The notes below the pieces were generated by a model that worked only from the letters and a program-made list of their open reading frames with translations, searched no databases and had not been told where the DNA came from. Both the position numbers and the translations under genes were made by a program. A stretch of 64,000 nucleotides of DNA, taken from Monosporascus cannonballus (taxonomy: Eukaryota; Ascomycota; Sordariomycetes; Xylariales). Every line of letters starts with the position of its first letter. The stretch's first letter is position 1. This document shows positions 36,468-49,389 of the stretch, piece by piece. Location of the stretch: contig QJNS01000064.1 of the NCBI GenBank assembly GCA_004154925.1, forward strand, positions 190,987 to 254,986, in the 5' to 3' direction.

Positions 36468-37145
36468 GATAACGGCCCCTTATTTAAATCCAATCCTGCG
36501 GCGTTCCAATCAAAAAAAGTAAATACCTTTACAATAACGTTTATCTCGGAAACAAATCGTATTTGTTCCGTTTTCATTCGTTGCTATTTTTTTTTTTCTA
36601 ATTTCTCCTGTTTTCCTAATTAATCCATTTCGTAACCTTCTTTTAAAATCGCAAAGGCTTTTTTTTAAGACGCCTAGTTGTAAGCGAAAACCGTTTTAAT
36701 CGATTAACGAACTTTTTCGTTTTTTTTAGCAGGTTCCTGGTATACGGCCAAAACTTCTTATTACGCGATTAAAACATCCTTTACCTCGCGTTATTCCTTT
36801 TGTAAGCGCTCGCGTTACTCCTTAATTTTTATGAAAGAATTTATGTACAATACGTTATAAATTAAACGATAACGGCAAATTAATAACCACAACTAGGAAT
36901 GTTCGATACGAAAAAACAGTAAAGCTCCTTTAGACGGACGCAGTTCGAATATACGATAACTTTAAAACCAAATTTCTCGATAAAATTTATACGGTTATTA
37001 GGCGTTTTTCGCTAATTTAAACGAGGTTTTCTTTTCTCTTTTTAAATACGGCCTATTATGGTAAAGTTAGCTGGGATATCCCCAGTTTTTTCTAACAAAA
37101 CAAAATGGCAACTTACCGTTCTTATCTTTAAGATAAAAATCTTTA
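36468..37145 (-). pseudogene. El-3 antisense ORF (family B), degraded
   Basis: Minus-strand counterpart of the El-4 gene. Its C-terminal end lies at 22735-22764 across El-5; the rest runs from 37145 to 36468. It reads Phe-Asp-Trp-Asn near 36510 (FDWNAAGLDL type) and has a Lys/Glu/Gln-rich middle at 36560-36820 (KRAL..EKQREVKDVL; EVLAVYQEPAKKNEKVR) that suggests a coiled coil. The N-terminal cysteine positions cannot be traced safely. Confidence 0.6.
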
Positions 37146-37158
37146 AAAAAGGAAATGG

Positions 37159-37599
37159 TATTATAGGAATAGGGGTTCCTATTTCAAAAAAAAATAATTT
37201 TTAAAGGCCTAACGCAAACCTGTCGCGGCTAAATTATGGACAGGAAAGTTTGGCCCTTAAGATGATCTAGTTAATCTAGGTAATTCAAGTAATCTGGAAC
37301 AAATTACATAAATTACATAGATCACATAAATCCACGATACACTTACTTTAAGAAATTGGGATATATAACAAATCGATTTCTCATATAAATAGCACCTACT
37401 CAGTTTCGCTCCTTAGCTATTAATCTAAGCTCTTAATCAAGAGATAATTGTACCGTTCTTTAATTAAGGGAAAAAAATTTTAAATCTCTTTAACGAATAA
37501 GACCACTAAATTATTCTTTGCTCTATTATGATCTGCAAATCAAGACCCTTTTCGGATACTGCTTATACCTCCAGGTGGATATATAACAGGTTCGTTACG
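37159..37599 (+). repeat. El-3 3' LTR (family B)
   Basis: A 441-bp LTR starting TATTATAGGAATAGGGGTTCC and ending CAGGTTCGTTACG (CA changed to CG). It is preceded by the purine tract AAAAAAGGAAATGG. It matches the reverse complement of the El-4 LTRs with small insertions. It marks the right edge of the left-hand nest. Confidence 0.9.
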
Positions 37600-40574
37600 T
37601 TAATATTATGAAAATAACGGTTATATAACATATATTATAAAATATATGACGATTTTATATCGCTTTTAATCGGGATTATAACATTACTATATTCTTAATA
37701 TTATCCATATTATGTAAATCGTTATAAATTATAAATTTTCGAAAATAATTAACGGCTTATATTAAACAGTGTTTTTAGAAAATATATGTTGGTTAAATTT
37801 GTAATATAGAGGATGTTTATTTTATAATTTTAAAGATTGATTATTTAATAATCCGTATTATCCGTATCGATAATTTTATTATTACGTTCTAATATATGGG
37901 AAAAAAACAAATAATATTATATGTTATTTAGTAATCTTTTTAAGATTTAATAAAAACGAAATTTCAAAATGGGTAGAATATATAAATATATTTCTTATTA
38001 ACCCTTTATAAGTTATATATATATATATAAAATATCGAAATTTTAATTTAAGTATTATTTTAAGATTATTACAAGTAAGGTATACGTTAATATATATATA
38101 ACGGTAAGTAATTTACGTTTTTTGGCATATAATAATAAAATTTACCTCATAAAAACTTTTAATATTGGGATTTTATCAAATAATAGTTTAATTTAAAAAG
38201 ATCTATTTTGTAAGTTAGGCCAGGGTTTAAAAAGATAGTATATATAGTAGAAAGTAAGGTACGGAAAATAGCGCCGTAATTAATATAATTTTTATCGAAA
38301 GTTAATTTAATATTATTACGATCTTTATATACGTTTTAATTTTTTGTTAAATTGTTATATATTTTCCAAATACGATTATCGTATTTTATTTTATCAAACT
38401 GCGAAAATATTATTTTAATAATTTCATAATGTTAAAAATATATAAATAAGCAGGTATAATTAGAACATTTAATAAGATTATAAGTGTATTAATATAAATT
38501 CGGCTTAATTAAAATTAGAAATATAAATAAAAAATATAAAATATAATGAATAAAATAAAGTTTATATATTATATAATTACCAAATATACTATAAATATTA
38601 ATACTAAATAGATAAAATTTTATAATATATAAATAAGGTTTATAAATAATTGTTAAATTATAAAAATATCTCTAAATAATATATATATTTAAAATTAAGA
38701 TATATGTAAATTTTAGGATTATACAATTATATAGATATAAATTATTAAGTTTATATAGATTATTAAATATAAATAAAAGATTTAACGTTATATTTGAATA
38801 ACAAAACAATAATATATAAGACACAAATTTAACCACCACATATAAATTATACGAAATCTATATTATATTATAAGTGTTTTAATATTAGTTATGAAATTAT
38901 TTTAATTAAATACATAGTAAATATAATTATTTTAATTATTTAATATATAACTAATATTACTTACGTAATTGTAATTTTTAATATTTCTAGATATTTATTA
39001 TATTTTAATATATAGAATTACGCTATTTATTATATTAGAAATATTATTTAATCATTTTTCTTTCGTACTTAAAATCTATATTATAATATATATTTTTATG
39101 TATTTTACGCTATTACAAAGGGTAAATAAATTCTTTACCGATATAATAAAAATATTTTTTTCTGTAACTCCTAATAATATATCTCGAACAAACCTAAATA
39201 ACCTTACTCGCCCGGCTAAAAGAATTAAATTCGATAATAATATCCCCGAAACACAACTTGCCTCCGAAAAATAACCTATTTTCGAAAAAATAACTTACCT
39301 TTAAGAAATAACTTTAAGAACGGGTAACAAAATCTCGGCTTAAACAATAATGGGAATAGGTATTAAAATAAAAATAATTTACCTCCGAAATATAACTTTA
39401 AAGACGGATAATAAAATTTTTAACTAAAAAAATAGCCAAAACCAATATTAAAATAATTTACGATAAGGCGAAACGAATAACATAATATTGATTAAAATAT
39501 TTTCGTATTAATTAAATAATATTTATTAATCTTAAAATATAAAATATTTCTTACAAAACATACATATTATACGTAATTAATTCCAGATATTAATTATATA
39601 CCATAAATTTATATTGATATGGCGGATGTTTATAAGGGAATAAATACTTTACGTTTCAACATTAATATAAATATATATTAATTACACAAAATGTACAATT
39701 ATTAAAAATTTATATGTTCGATAATATTACGAAAACCTTATATTACGAATAGAACTTTTTATTACGAAAAGAATACGGCATTTATATAAATATTAAATTC
39801 AAATAATATAATTCGAAATATTCTCTATAATAATAACCGGCAAAATAGGGTTTACGTTATGGCGAATTATGTCGGCCTTGTAAATTATTAAATTATTAAA
39901 TTAATTACGGGCCTTTAATTAATTACGGTTTTCGTAATTTAACGAAAAAGTTATATAAATTAGGCATTATATAAACGATACGAAAAAAAGTTTATAACTT
40001 TATAAACCGGGCCGCTTAATTAGAAAAGATATATTTTATAGCCCTTTTATGAGTATTATAATTTACGAAATTATACAGATAACAAATATATAAGTTACAT
40101 ATAAAAACGCGGCCAAAAATCTTGATACGCAATCTTCAAATATGTGATATTTTTATATAATCCGAATTAAACTTTCTAAGGAGATTTAAACGTAAATACT
40201 GTATTTAAAACGAATAAAGGTTTGGGACCCGAAAACCTAAAAAACGTTATTAATATATGAATTATAATAATATACGAAAAAAGGCAAAACAAAAAGAAAA
40301 GATTTTACAAAATACTTAAAAACGCTAATTGGTAACTTAATTACAAACAGGGTATACGGGTTAACTCGAAATTATACGTTATATTTAGTTACAGATAATA
40401 CGAAATTTTTATACGACCTTACGAAAAACAAAACGTTCGAACGAAATATAATTAATTAAGATTATGGAAATTATAAATTTAATTACCTATATTAGTTTCG
40501 TTAATAATTATGCTATATATCATATCGTAAAATATTATTTTTTGTTTGTAATTTTATTATCGAAAGCGAATAAG
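37600..40574. other. Unidentified AT-rich sequence left of El-7
   Basis: About 3 kb of very AT-rich sequence with no LTR, RT or integrase motif I can recognise and no convincing gene. It has short TA runs (for example 38014-38029) and a degenerate tandem repeat near 39293-39455. It is probably an older RIPed repeat or RIP-affected intergenic DNA. It is contiguous with 45881 onward once El-7 is removed. Confidence 0.5.
39293..39455. repeat. Degenerate tandem repeat, period about 84 bp
   Basis: Two copies begin ACTTACCTTTAAGAAATAAC (39293) and ATTTACCTCCGAAATATAAC (39377). They share the order TTACCT, ATAACTTTAA, GACGG/AACGG, TAA.AAAAT and TATTAAAAT. A partial third copy may lie near 39245-39290. 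The differences are mostly C/T and G/A. Confidence 0.55.
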
Positions 40575-40964
40575 TGTGACGAGCTAGGAGGTTTAACCAA
40601 CTATTATATCTTAGTCGTACAGGTTTATGTTAACAGGAGTATTGTGGGAATCTGAGCAATGAATATAGTAATATATTACGTTTCGTAATATTAAGGGTGT
40701 TTTGAGTAACGAATTATTATTACAAGTTAAAGTTATCTAAATTATGGAAATAATAAGCGTATATATCTTTATTCTGGCTTCAGGTGCTTATTACGGCTTA
40801 ACGACATTTTTCTAGTTAAATTTCTTTAAGTCCCTTTAAGCCTTTTTGACCAATTAGGGTCTTTAGGTCTTTTAAATTAGTTACGTAACTTTTTAACTAG
40901 GTTGGAGTTTGACTTTTTAGGATCTCGACCGTTTTTAGGAGTTAAAACTCTTAAGTTATAATAC
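40575..40964 (-). repeat. El-7 3' LTR
   Basis: A 390-bp LTR, TGTGACGAGCTAGGAGG...GTTATAATA on the plus strand. It lacks a roughly 26-bp segment (CTCCTTGGGTACTTAACCGG area) present between two TTAAGCCT direct repeats in the partner LTR. Confidence 0.9.
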
Positions 40965-41039
40965 GATCTCCTTTTTTTAGGATTTTTGTCATTAAAGATC
41001 AAATTATTTGTTTGTTAGTTTTTGGTAAATAACATTCTT

Positions 41040-41649
41040 TTTTTTATATTTATTTTGTTCGGTTGTATTGAAAAATCTAGGTTTTGGAAGTATATTAATG
41101 CTTTTGTTTTTTTACAATAAATTAACCGCCTTAGTTGTATTATATTTTCAAATATTTCCTGTTTTTGTTGCAAATCCGAGAACAACATTTGCAAAACTTA
41201 TGCTAACTTAGGGAAGTATATATTTTGTATTGTTTACGGAGGTCCTTGTGATTATTTTGATTTTTCCGAATTTGAATACCAGAAATTAGTTACCGAAAAG
41301 GACCGTTTGGAATTAAAGGCGCGTCTTGCCAAAAAGGAACTTTTGAAAGCTTAATAATATTTTATCGAGTTATTTGGTCGTTTACGCCGTTTGCGAAAAT
41401 AGAAGAAATTTTTTTCGTTAACTTAAGATTAAAATATTTTACTGCAGTATTTAAGGTACGGAGGCGATAAAAGAATTCGAACGTTTGGGAAAAAAACAGA
41501 AATAGTTAAAGGCCGCAGTTATAGTTGTTATGTTAACGCAAGCTGCGGCCGATTGGCTCGATATCCCGGCTATTAATTGGTTAACCGTTAACTGGGACGC
41601 GTCCGTTATTATTGGTAAAAGTTTTTTAATAGGTACTGGACGCCAATAA
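41040..41649 (+). pseudogene. El-7 antisense ORF with short Cys motif and coiled coil
   Basis: Runs against pol between the LTR and the chromodomain. It reads YCIVYGGPCDYFDFSEFEYQKLVTEKDRLELKARLAKKELLKA from about 41227 to 41355, then FGRLRRLRK: a compact Cys motif followed by a long charged helix-like stretch. The C-terminus WLTVNWDASVIIGKSFLIGTGRQ ends at TAA 41647-41649. In-frame TAA/TAG codons at Gln-like positions break it. Confidence 0.65.
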
Positions 41650-43850
41650 GGTTCTTAGCTGGTTTTTAGGTGTTTTCGAAATTCGAGTATTTTTCTACTT
41701 AATTAAGTATTAGGTAAATCCGTTTTATTTTCGCATGTTAACGATTTTCTTTATTTTGTATACTTATTTGTTTTTTATTTTTACGTCGTTTTATACTGTA
41801 TATATCTTAATTATATTTGTTATTAATTCGAATAAAAAACGTAAAAAATTGGATAAAATTTGATTTTGGGTAAAAGTTTTAATTAGTAATTATTTTTCAA
41901 AAATCTTTTTGGCGATTTTATATAGGCCGATATTTTTGAAATTAAGTTTTTTATTAGATCGTTTTATTTGTATATTTTTGGTAATGAAAGAAATTATTTC
42001 CCTTTTTTCGAAAATTTATTTTTTTAACTTTTTTTAGTTATAATATTAACTTACTTAATTTCCTACAAATTTTAATTTTGTTTTTATTTTTGAATGTAAT
42101 TATTTTAATTATTCCGATGTAAAAATTACCTTAATATTAATTGCACCGTTATCGGTGATTTTCTTTGTAAATCTTTAGAATAAAATTATAGCTTATATTT
42201 ATAAATATTATTTTAATATTTTCGTAATACCGGGTATTATAGGCCAGTTATATAATTAAAAACTTCTTAACTTAGATATTTTTTATAATTACTATAATAT
42301 CGTATATAGGTTGTTAAAATTTAATTTATTCGTTTTATTTATTTATTTATTTAAGGTTTAAATATGCTGGATAATTTATAATTTAGGCCGATTTATATTA
42401 TTTGTCCTTGCCAAATATTTGCTAAAAATATCGATCATTTATTTAAAATAACTTTTATTAGTAATGCGCAGATGTTAAAAATATATTTTAAAAAAAATAT
42501 ATATATTATTTGTTCTACGTTTATATTTTCGTAATATAGTAAAAAATACGAAAGTTTCGTAAATCGATCGCCGATTACGAAAATATTATCGTAATATATA
42601 TTTGTAATTGGAATTTTTGATATAGGAAGTTTGGTAATAAAGTAAAATATAATTAAATATTATGGTCACTTTATATTTAGTAGTAGCTGTAATTTTCCAT
42701 ATTATTTATGTCGTTATGTTTTCGTTTTAACGGAAATATCGTATTGCCGTATAAATTTTTGTAGTATTACGGTAGTATATTAATTCAACTTTTTAATATT
42801 TTAGGCTCTTATTTTTGTGTTTTCAGATTATTATTTAATTACTTTAATTTCTTTTTAATAATAATAACGATACTTTGTATTCTTTTCATATTTATTTATT
42901 TTTATGTTTTATCCTTATAGGTGGTAAAGCTTTTATATTATCCTTATATTTGTATTTGTTTTTATTATCGATTAAGTATTAAGATCTTAACTTTTTTTCG
43001 TTTGTTAATAAAAGATAAAACGAATTTTATTTGATTAGTTTTACCGTTAAATAAAATTTCGTATTAACATATTTATAATAATCCTAAGATTATATCGTAA
43101 TTATTAAATAGAACGATATTGAGATTAAATTTTTAATATTGTTTTTTAATAAAAATTTCCTAGTAATTAATTTTACGTATCATTTTTTTTATTATCGTAA
43201 ACAAATTTTTGATTTTTAGCATTTATCGTTATAGAAGGTTTTAACTTATATTTTTATAGTAATTTAAGTTTATTAAGTATATCGAGTATAATGTAATTCT
43301 CGTTTAAAGTTCCGTAATTTATTATTGCGGTATGTTAATGCGTTCTGATTTATATATTTAAAATAATACAGTTATTAATGTTTTTTATCGTCGTATTTAA
43401 AACCCTTTTCGGAAACTTTTTTTAATTTCTTTGGGTTTCGTCATTTTGCGGGTGTTTTATAAATAATCTTTTTATTTTAATTTTTATTTAAATATACCGA
43501 ATTCTTTCTGTATTTTTTGGTTTAGTGCGTTAAGCTGTTATATTTGTTATTATTACCGGCGTATTGTCGTTTTCGAACTATATTAGTTATTCTTAATATT
43601 ACTGCAATTTTTGTTTTATTAAATAAATTGTTTTTTTATATTTACGATTACATTTTTTTATATATCGTTTTTATTAATATCTTAAAGATTTTTTATAAAT
43701 TAACGTATTTTCTTAATAATTCCTTTAAGCATTTATAATAAATATTAATTAAAAATAAAAATCCGTAATAACCTTTTGGTAATATTCTTTTACTGTACGC
43801 TGGATTAATTGTTTCCGTTTAATAATTATATTATCCATAATAATACAAAA
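41640..43850 (-). pseudogene. pol: El-7 pol with RT and RNase H deleted
   Basis: The chromodomain remnant at about 41650-41790 and integrase at about 41850-42770 are followed directly by sequence that matches the protease-to-RT linker of El-6 (33265 onward), so RT and RNase H are missing. Protease lies at about 43080-43330. The remaining parts are RIPed. Confidence 0.82.
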
Positions 43851-45400
43851 GGTTTTTTTGCGGATATTTTTTTTCTCGCCAGCTTTTTCTTTTAGCTTAT
43901 TATTAAATACTTTCCGGAGTTATAATTCGAAAATATCGATTTTATTATTTATTATTTTAGTTATTTTCGATACGATTTAGAAAATCGAATTCTTCGTAAT
44001 ATATAGTGGTAATTTGTACGTAAATATATTATTTTGATTTTTCGTAATCGGGATATTCTCGTTGTCGACAATATATGGTATATATTTTGCCGCATCGATT
44101 AAAAGTTCCGGAATAAAAATTTTTTTGTCCAATCCTAATATTTGTATAATTATCTTTATAATATTTCTTATTAGGTTTGCGATATTTATTAAGCCACCTT
44201 TTTAGTTTTTCGTATTTTTCGTTAAACTTTCTATCGTAATGGCTTCTGTTATGTTTTTTGCTATAGAGGACTTGGTATGTACTTAGGTTAAATTATATTA
44301 ATAAATTTGCCTTTATCCTTTTAGTTATTTTTAAATTATTTTTTAAATATAGGTTTTCAATTATTTTAACGGGATTTTTTAACTACCTTATACCATAATA
44401 GCTTTTGTCTTATTTCTTTGCAATTATAATAATTAATTTGGCTTTAATCTTTTCTATAAGTAATTCTTAATTCCATAGGTCCTAGTTTTATGCTGCAAAA
44501 AATGCTACTTCGTCGAAAAACGCTGATATTAACTATATATCGGGATTTATTATTATTTTTTCCTTTAATACCTTTAATACGCCATGCGTATTATCGATCG
44601 TTAATCTTAAGTATTATAATAATATAATTCGATAAATAACAAGGCCGGTTAAACTTAAAAAAATTATATTTGTTAAGCCGTTAAAAAAATTAGCTATTAA
44701 TAATTTTTAGCCTGAATTTGATGTAATTGTTAATTAAATCAAAGTACTGCAATAATTAAATATTAATCTTTTTTAACGTAATTATTAGATTTATATCTTA
44801 ATTTTATTTTTTCGTTTATTATTCCGTAAACTTTCGTTAATATTTGCTCGAATTATTTGTAATTATTATAAATTAGCATTATTGTTGGGTTTCGTTTTTC
44901 GATTAATAAGGTAATATGCTTTTTTATAACGGGTTCGAACCAAATAATAAAATTTTCGTTAAACTGTCCGATTACAAATTCGATTCGTATAATGGACGTA
45001 CTAAATCAAATAAAAAAATACCTAAAATATATTCGGTACTAAATTAAGAACAATTATAATTTGGTTAAAATTCCGGGGAAAAATTCTAACTTAGAAAACT
45101 TAAAAACCTTTCCTAGTTCTTTGGTAAAATTTAATTAAATAACTTAATTTATTCGAAAAAGCTTCCTAATTCGGAAACTTTTCCTTTTTCCTTGAGCTTC
45201 TTATAGACGGCTTAAAAAACGTCGTAAAATCATTATTATTTCTTTCAAGCTGAAAAATGCGTTTATTTATAATATCCAGTCGTTGAAGAACTTCTTTGTA
45301 AAAAAGGCGAACCTTCTTTTTTTCCTTCTGGGATTTTATTTTAGTATCCGGATAATCAAAAACCTGCTAAATAAGCTATTTGGGCTGCTTAATAATAAAT
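43850..45400 (-). pseudogene. gag: El-7 gag, degraded
   Basis: A damaged knuckle (YYNCKE...) lies near 44390-44440. The N-terminal helix-rich block near 45180-45370 matches El-5 and El-8 (FYKEVLQRLD, INKRIFQLE). Stops are present. Confidence 0.72.
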
Positions 45401-45459
45401 ATAATGTTAATCGATATTAATTAAGATTTAATAATATTACTAAATAAAAGCTTATAATA

Positions 45460-45875
45460 TATAACAAATTAAAAGAATTAATTAATTATTAAATCGTAAT
45501 CGTACGGATTTATAGTAACAAAAATATTTTAAAAATCTAAATAATAAATATAATAACGTATTACGTTTCGTAATATCAAAGGTATTTTGGGTAACAAATT
45601 ATTATTATGAATTAAAATTATCTAAATTATGGATATATTAAACGTATATATCTTCGTTTTAGCTCAAAATATTTATTACGGCTTAATAATACTTTTCTGG
45701 TTAAATTTCCTTGAGCCTCTTTAAGCCTCCTTGGGTACTTAACCGGCTTAAGCCTTTTTGACCAACCAGGGCCTTTAAGTCCTTTGAGCCAGTTACGTAA
45801 CCTCTTGGCTGGGTCCGAGTCTGACTTTTCAGGATCCCGACCGTTTTCAGGAGCCAAGACTGTTAGGTTATAACA
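45460..45875 (-). repeat. El-7 5' LTR
   Basis: A 416-bp LTR, TATAACAAATTAAAAG...GGTTATAACA, followed by ATAAG. The plus-strand left half is strongly RIPed; the last 230 bases or so keep GC and carry irregular TTTGAGCC/TTAAGCC repeats. Confidence 0.9.
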
Positions 45876-48800
45876 ATAAGCCATATTAATATAATAATTA
45901 TATAATTACGGCAATATATAAAATAATCTCGAAATTAGCTAATTAAGATTATGCGAATAATAAAGTTATATTAGCATTAAAATTATAATATAAATATTAT
46001 ATCGCTTATATAAAGATATATTACAAAGTAATAAAAAATAAAAAAGAATTATATTAACGGCTTGTTTTCGTCCAATAAATCCTTATTTTGCTTATCCGAC
46101 AATAACGATAACGATAACGGACCGCCTTAATTAGGATTATTAATTAAGTTATTAACAATTTGCGTTATGAAATTATAATTCTTTTTCGCATGCGGGATAT
46201 TACGGTTGTTTTAAGCCAAATTATCCCTAGCGAATTCGATACTAAAAGTTTTTCGAACAGTTATATTAAGGCTATTTACAAATTGATTTTCGTTTTTCTC
46301 GTATTTTGCTAATTAAGCTTATTTGCGTTATTAATAATAAGTACAGTATTATTAAAATCGACAAACTTAATTTTTATAACTTTACGGCTCGTAGACTAAA
46401 TATTTTCGGATTCCTTGTTATTTCTTTTAGTCCGAAATAAATATCTTTTAATAAATTAGAAATTCCGAAGCCGAAAATAAATGCGTTCGAGGATTTCGTT
46501 ACGAAAATCCCGAATAACGTGGCGTTTATTTTGCGAAAAGGTATAACGGGTATGAAATTCGCATTATAAGGATATACGATATTTAATTAAAAACAAATTT
46601 CGGAAAAAATAATATTAATTTTATATATATTATTTTTCGTTCGGCGGAGTTCGCCAGCAAACTACAGATTATAATATTTGCCTTTTCGATTAAATATTTT
46701 TCATGTTTTTTTTCTGGATTTTGTCGGAACCAGATTTGAAATTAAGATCGAATTAATAAGGATTTAATTTAATATTATAAAACGTAATATTTAATTAAAG
46801 TAACATATTTTTATTATAATTAAATAAACCGGTCTCATAAAAAAGAAATAATAATGTCGATATTAATTACCAATTATAATTAACGTCGCCACATTATATA
46901 ATATACGAAAAATATAAATAAACCTGGGTTTTTTCAAGGAAATAATAATAACTTTATAATTTTGTATCGATAAAAACTGTATCGATCGACAGTTAGTTAT
47001 TATTTTCAATAAAATTAGAAAAGTTATTGCCCTATAAAATATCGGCCGTATTAAAAAGATTTCCGGCCTTATAAATATCGGATAAAAGGCTTTATTCGAT
47101 ACGTTTTAATTAAAACCGCGTTATTTAATAAATAATATAAATAAGTTATATTCTCGCATTAGAAAATAAAGTATTTACGAATTATCTGTTAAGTTATTTA
47201 TATTACTACATAATATATTGTTAATAAATAATAATAATAAATTTTCGTTAAAAAAACCCTTATTTATTAATACGTTTTTATTAGAATTTCTTAATATTTT
47301 CCTTATTTATCCGGTACGACCAAGATGTTTAGAAATTATATTATATGCGATAAATTTAAATTTGGCGACGGTTAACCGGGAGCATATATATTTTATGAAT
47401 TTGGTAAGTTTGGTTGTTAAAATAAGATTTTCGATTAAGGTATTCGGGGAAGCTTTATATATATTAAACGTTTTTATTATAAGTAATTCGTATCGAATAC
47501 GCAATTTTTGCAGAAATAACGTAAATATGTAAATATTATGCATATGAAAAATAAAGGGTTTAAAAAGTGGAATTTTGGCGATTTTTAATATAATTACGTT
47601 ATTTTATTTAAGAATTAATAATCCGTTTTTAAAATTATTTATATTTTATGCGTCTAGGCTATATTATCGAGCTAATAAATACGTATAACTATAAGTAAAA
47701 AATTTATCTATATTTAAAATAAAGCAGAAACAAAAGGGAGCTATTGTTTCTTATTATATAAATCGGTTATTTCGACTTAACTGGCCTGTATTGTCCGAAT
47801 ATAACTAATTGTTTTTTGATTTTTATGGATAAAATAAAGATATTTCAAAAATTAATAGGATTATTTTTTTTGAATCTATATATTCCTTGGAATAACTTTT
47901 GATAAACGTTATAAGTACCGTCGATAATGCCTTCGTTTTCGTTAATTATATTTAACAAAATCGAACGGCGTTTATTTTACGGTATGCGTTTTAACTTAGG
48001 AAAGCCGGGGAATTTTTACTTATTATATTTATAAAACGTATTAATAAAAACTGGAAATATAGTCCAGATAATATTAATTACGAATTAATAAAAATTATTA
48101 AGCGGTACCAGATATTATTATAACGCTTTATAAAATTATTTTATTCTATATTATTACTTAGGCCGGAATATAAATTATTTTAATTTTTTTACGGATATAG
48201 TTATAATAACGGATAAAGCCGGTCATAATATTTCGTATAACGATACTGTATTAAAACATTATATTACGAATATAATTTCAAATATTAAAAATATCGTACC
48301 AAAATACGATATCGTTTTATTATATCTAGTTATAAACCGTAACTTATTTTAATTAAAATTATATTATTATAAAGGAATTTATCCAGTTATTTTAATTTTT
48401 TTATTAATCGAATTACATATTTATTTAACGTATAATAATTTTCGTATATATTTAATTCCTTTAATATATCGATATTATACCGTAATAAACTCGAAAATAA
48501 TACAAATTTATTTAATAAATGAGGTAAATCATTGCCGTTAATTTTGAAAATTATTTTAATCATAATAATTAAAATTATAAAAAAAGAATATATAAAAATA
48601 TCCGGATTGTTATTATTATAATACAGTTTCGTTTTTCGTTTTGTATTATACGATTATTATTTTTTTCTTAAATATATAATTATTTATTTTAAAAGTTTGG
48701 ATTAATTAAAGGTAAACGCTTTTATAAAATATGAATCTTTATTTAAAGTAATATAAATTACGTTAATTTCGAATAATAATTTTTTTGGCAAGCGGCAAAA

Positions 48801-49389
48801 TTTAAGCTTTTTTAAGAAATTTATAAGCTTTTTATATAATATATTTTGGTATTTGCATATAACGGGGTTTTAATTAAAAAAATTAGAAATTTTTATTAAC
48901 TTTCGTATATTAATAGCTATTTGCGTATTTGTTTTTTTTTAATACGTTAATTTATCGGTTAATCCAAACGGTCAAATTAGTAGTTCGGCTTAAATCGTTA
49001 CAAAAAACCGAATTACGAATAACATTTTTAAACGTTATATTAATTTTTTTATATTAATGCCAGAAATTTAAAGTACGCATACGTATATCCTGTTCTAAGG
49101 GCATGGCCTGGTAAAACTAGAAAAATTCGAATTTATCGTATTTTGAAAAAGGGGATAATAATGCGATAGGTTTAGCTATAATTATTGTACGCGTTAAAAT
49201 CTAAAAGTGGCAAATAGGTCCTGATTAGAATTATCGTAATATTAATAATAAGCCATAATTAAGGTAATCGTATATATATATATATATATATATAATTGCA
49301 GAAACGTATTGTTATTAAATTATTATAGATTTTTGTTTTTTTAAAAAAAAACAAATATACCAAACGAAGCCGTTTTTACATAATTATAA
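45876..49389. other. Unidentified AT-rich sequence right of El-7
   Basis: About 3.5 kb continuous with 37600-40574 before El-7 inserted. It contains the longest open frame in the window (47218-47532 plus, 104 codons, with an overlapping 78-codon frame on the other strand) and minus-strand pieces near 46250-46560, such as FHTRYTFSQNKRHVIRDFRNEILERI. I recognise no family. The reading is consistent with an old RIPed transposon, but that is inference. The GC-rich motif TTCGGCGGAGTTCGCC near 46644 stands out. Confidence 0.45.
49271..49294. repeat. (TA)12 microsatellite
   Basis: Twelve uninterrupted TA units in the AT-rich stretch. Nothing ties it to a gene. Confidence 0.95.

Larger units (their letters stand above)
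6295..37599 (+). mobile_element. El-3: family B chromovirus, the host of the left-hand nest
   Basis: This family B element is split into 6295-6553, 13158-14795, 21923-22764 and 36468-37599 by El-1, El-2, El-4 and El-5. The pieces join in order. RT runs from 6553 into 13158 with only the CGATA duplication between them. Integrase runs from 14795 into 21923 across GTATC, ending in an HPxTDxQTE-type motif. The antisense-ORF region runs from 22764 into 36468 across GATAA, and this joined order is matched by uninterrupted sequence in El-4 near 15840-15900. The 5' part lies left of El-1, outside the window. RIP is milder here than in many family A copies. Confidence 0.92.
40575..45875 (-). mobile_element. 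El-7: internally deleted family A chromovirus, TSD ATAAG
   Basis: A 5301-bp minus-strand insertion flanked by ATAAG (40570-40574 and 45876-45880). LTRs are 40575-40964 and 45460-45875. It is about 1.4 kb shorter than El-6 because integrase sequence (near 42765) jumps directly to sequence upstream of RT (near 42790). The antisense ORF and gag remain. Confidence 0.93.

Noticed and set aside
47218..47543. 104-codon plus frame and overlapping 78-codon minus frame as a host gene
   Set aside because: Low-complexity Ile/Leu/Asn/Lys composition in AT-rich DNA, no recognised domain, no ordered neighbours. Kept only as an unexplained remnant.
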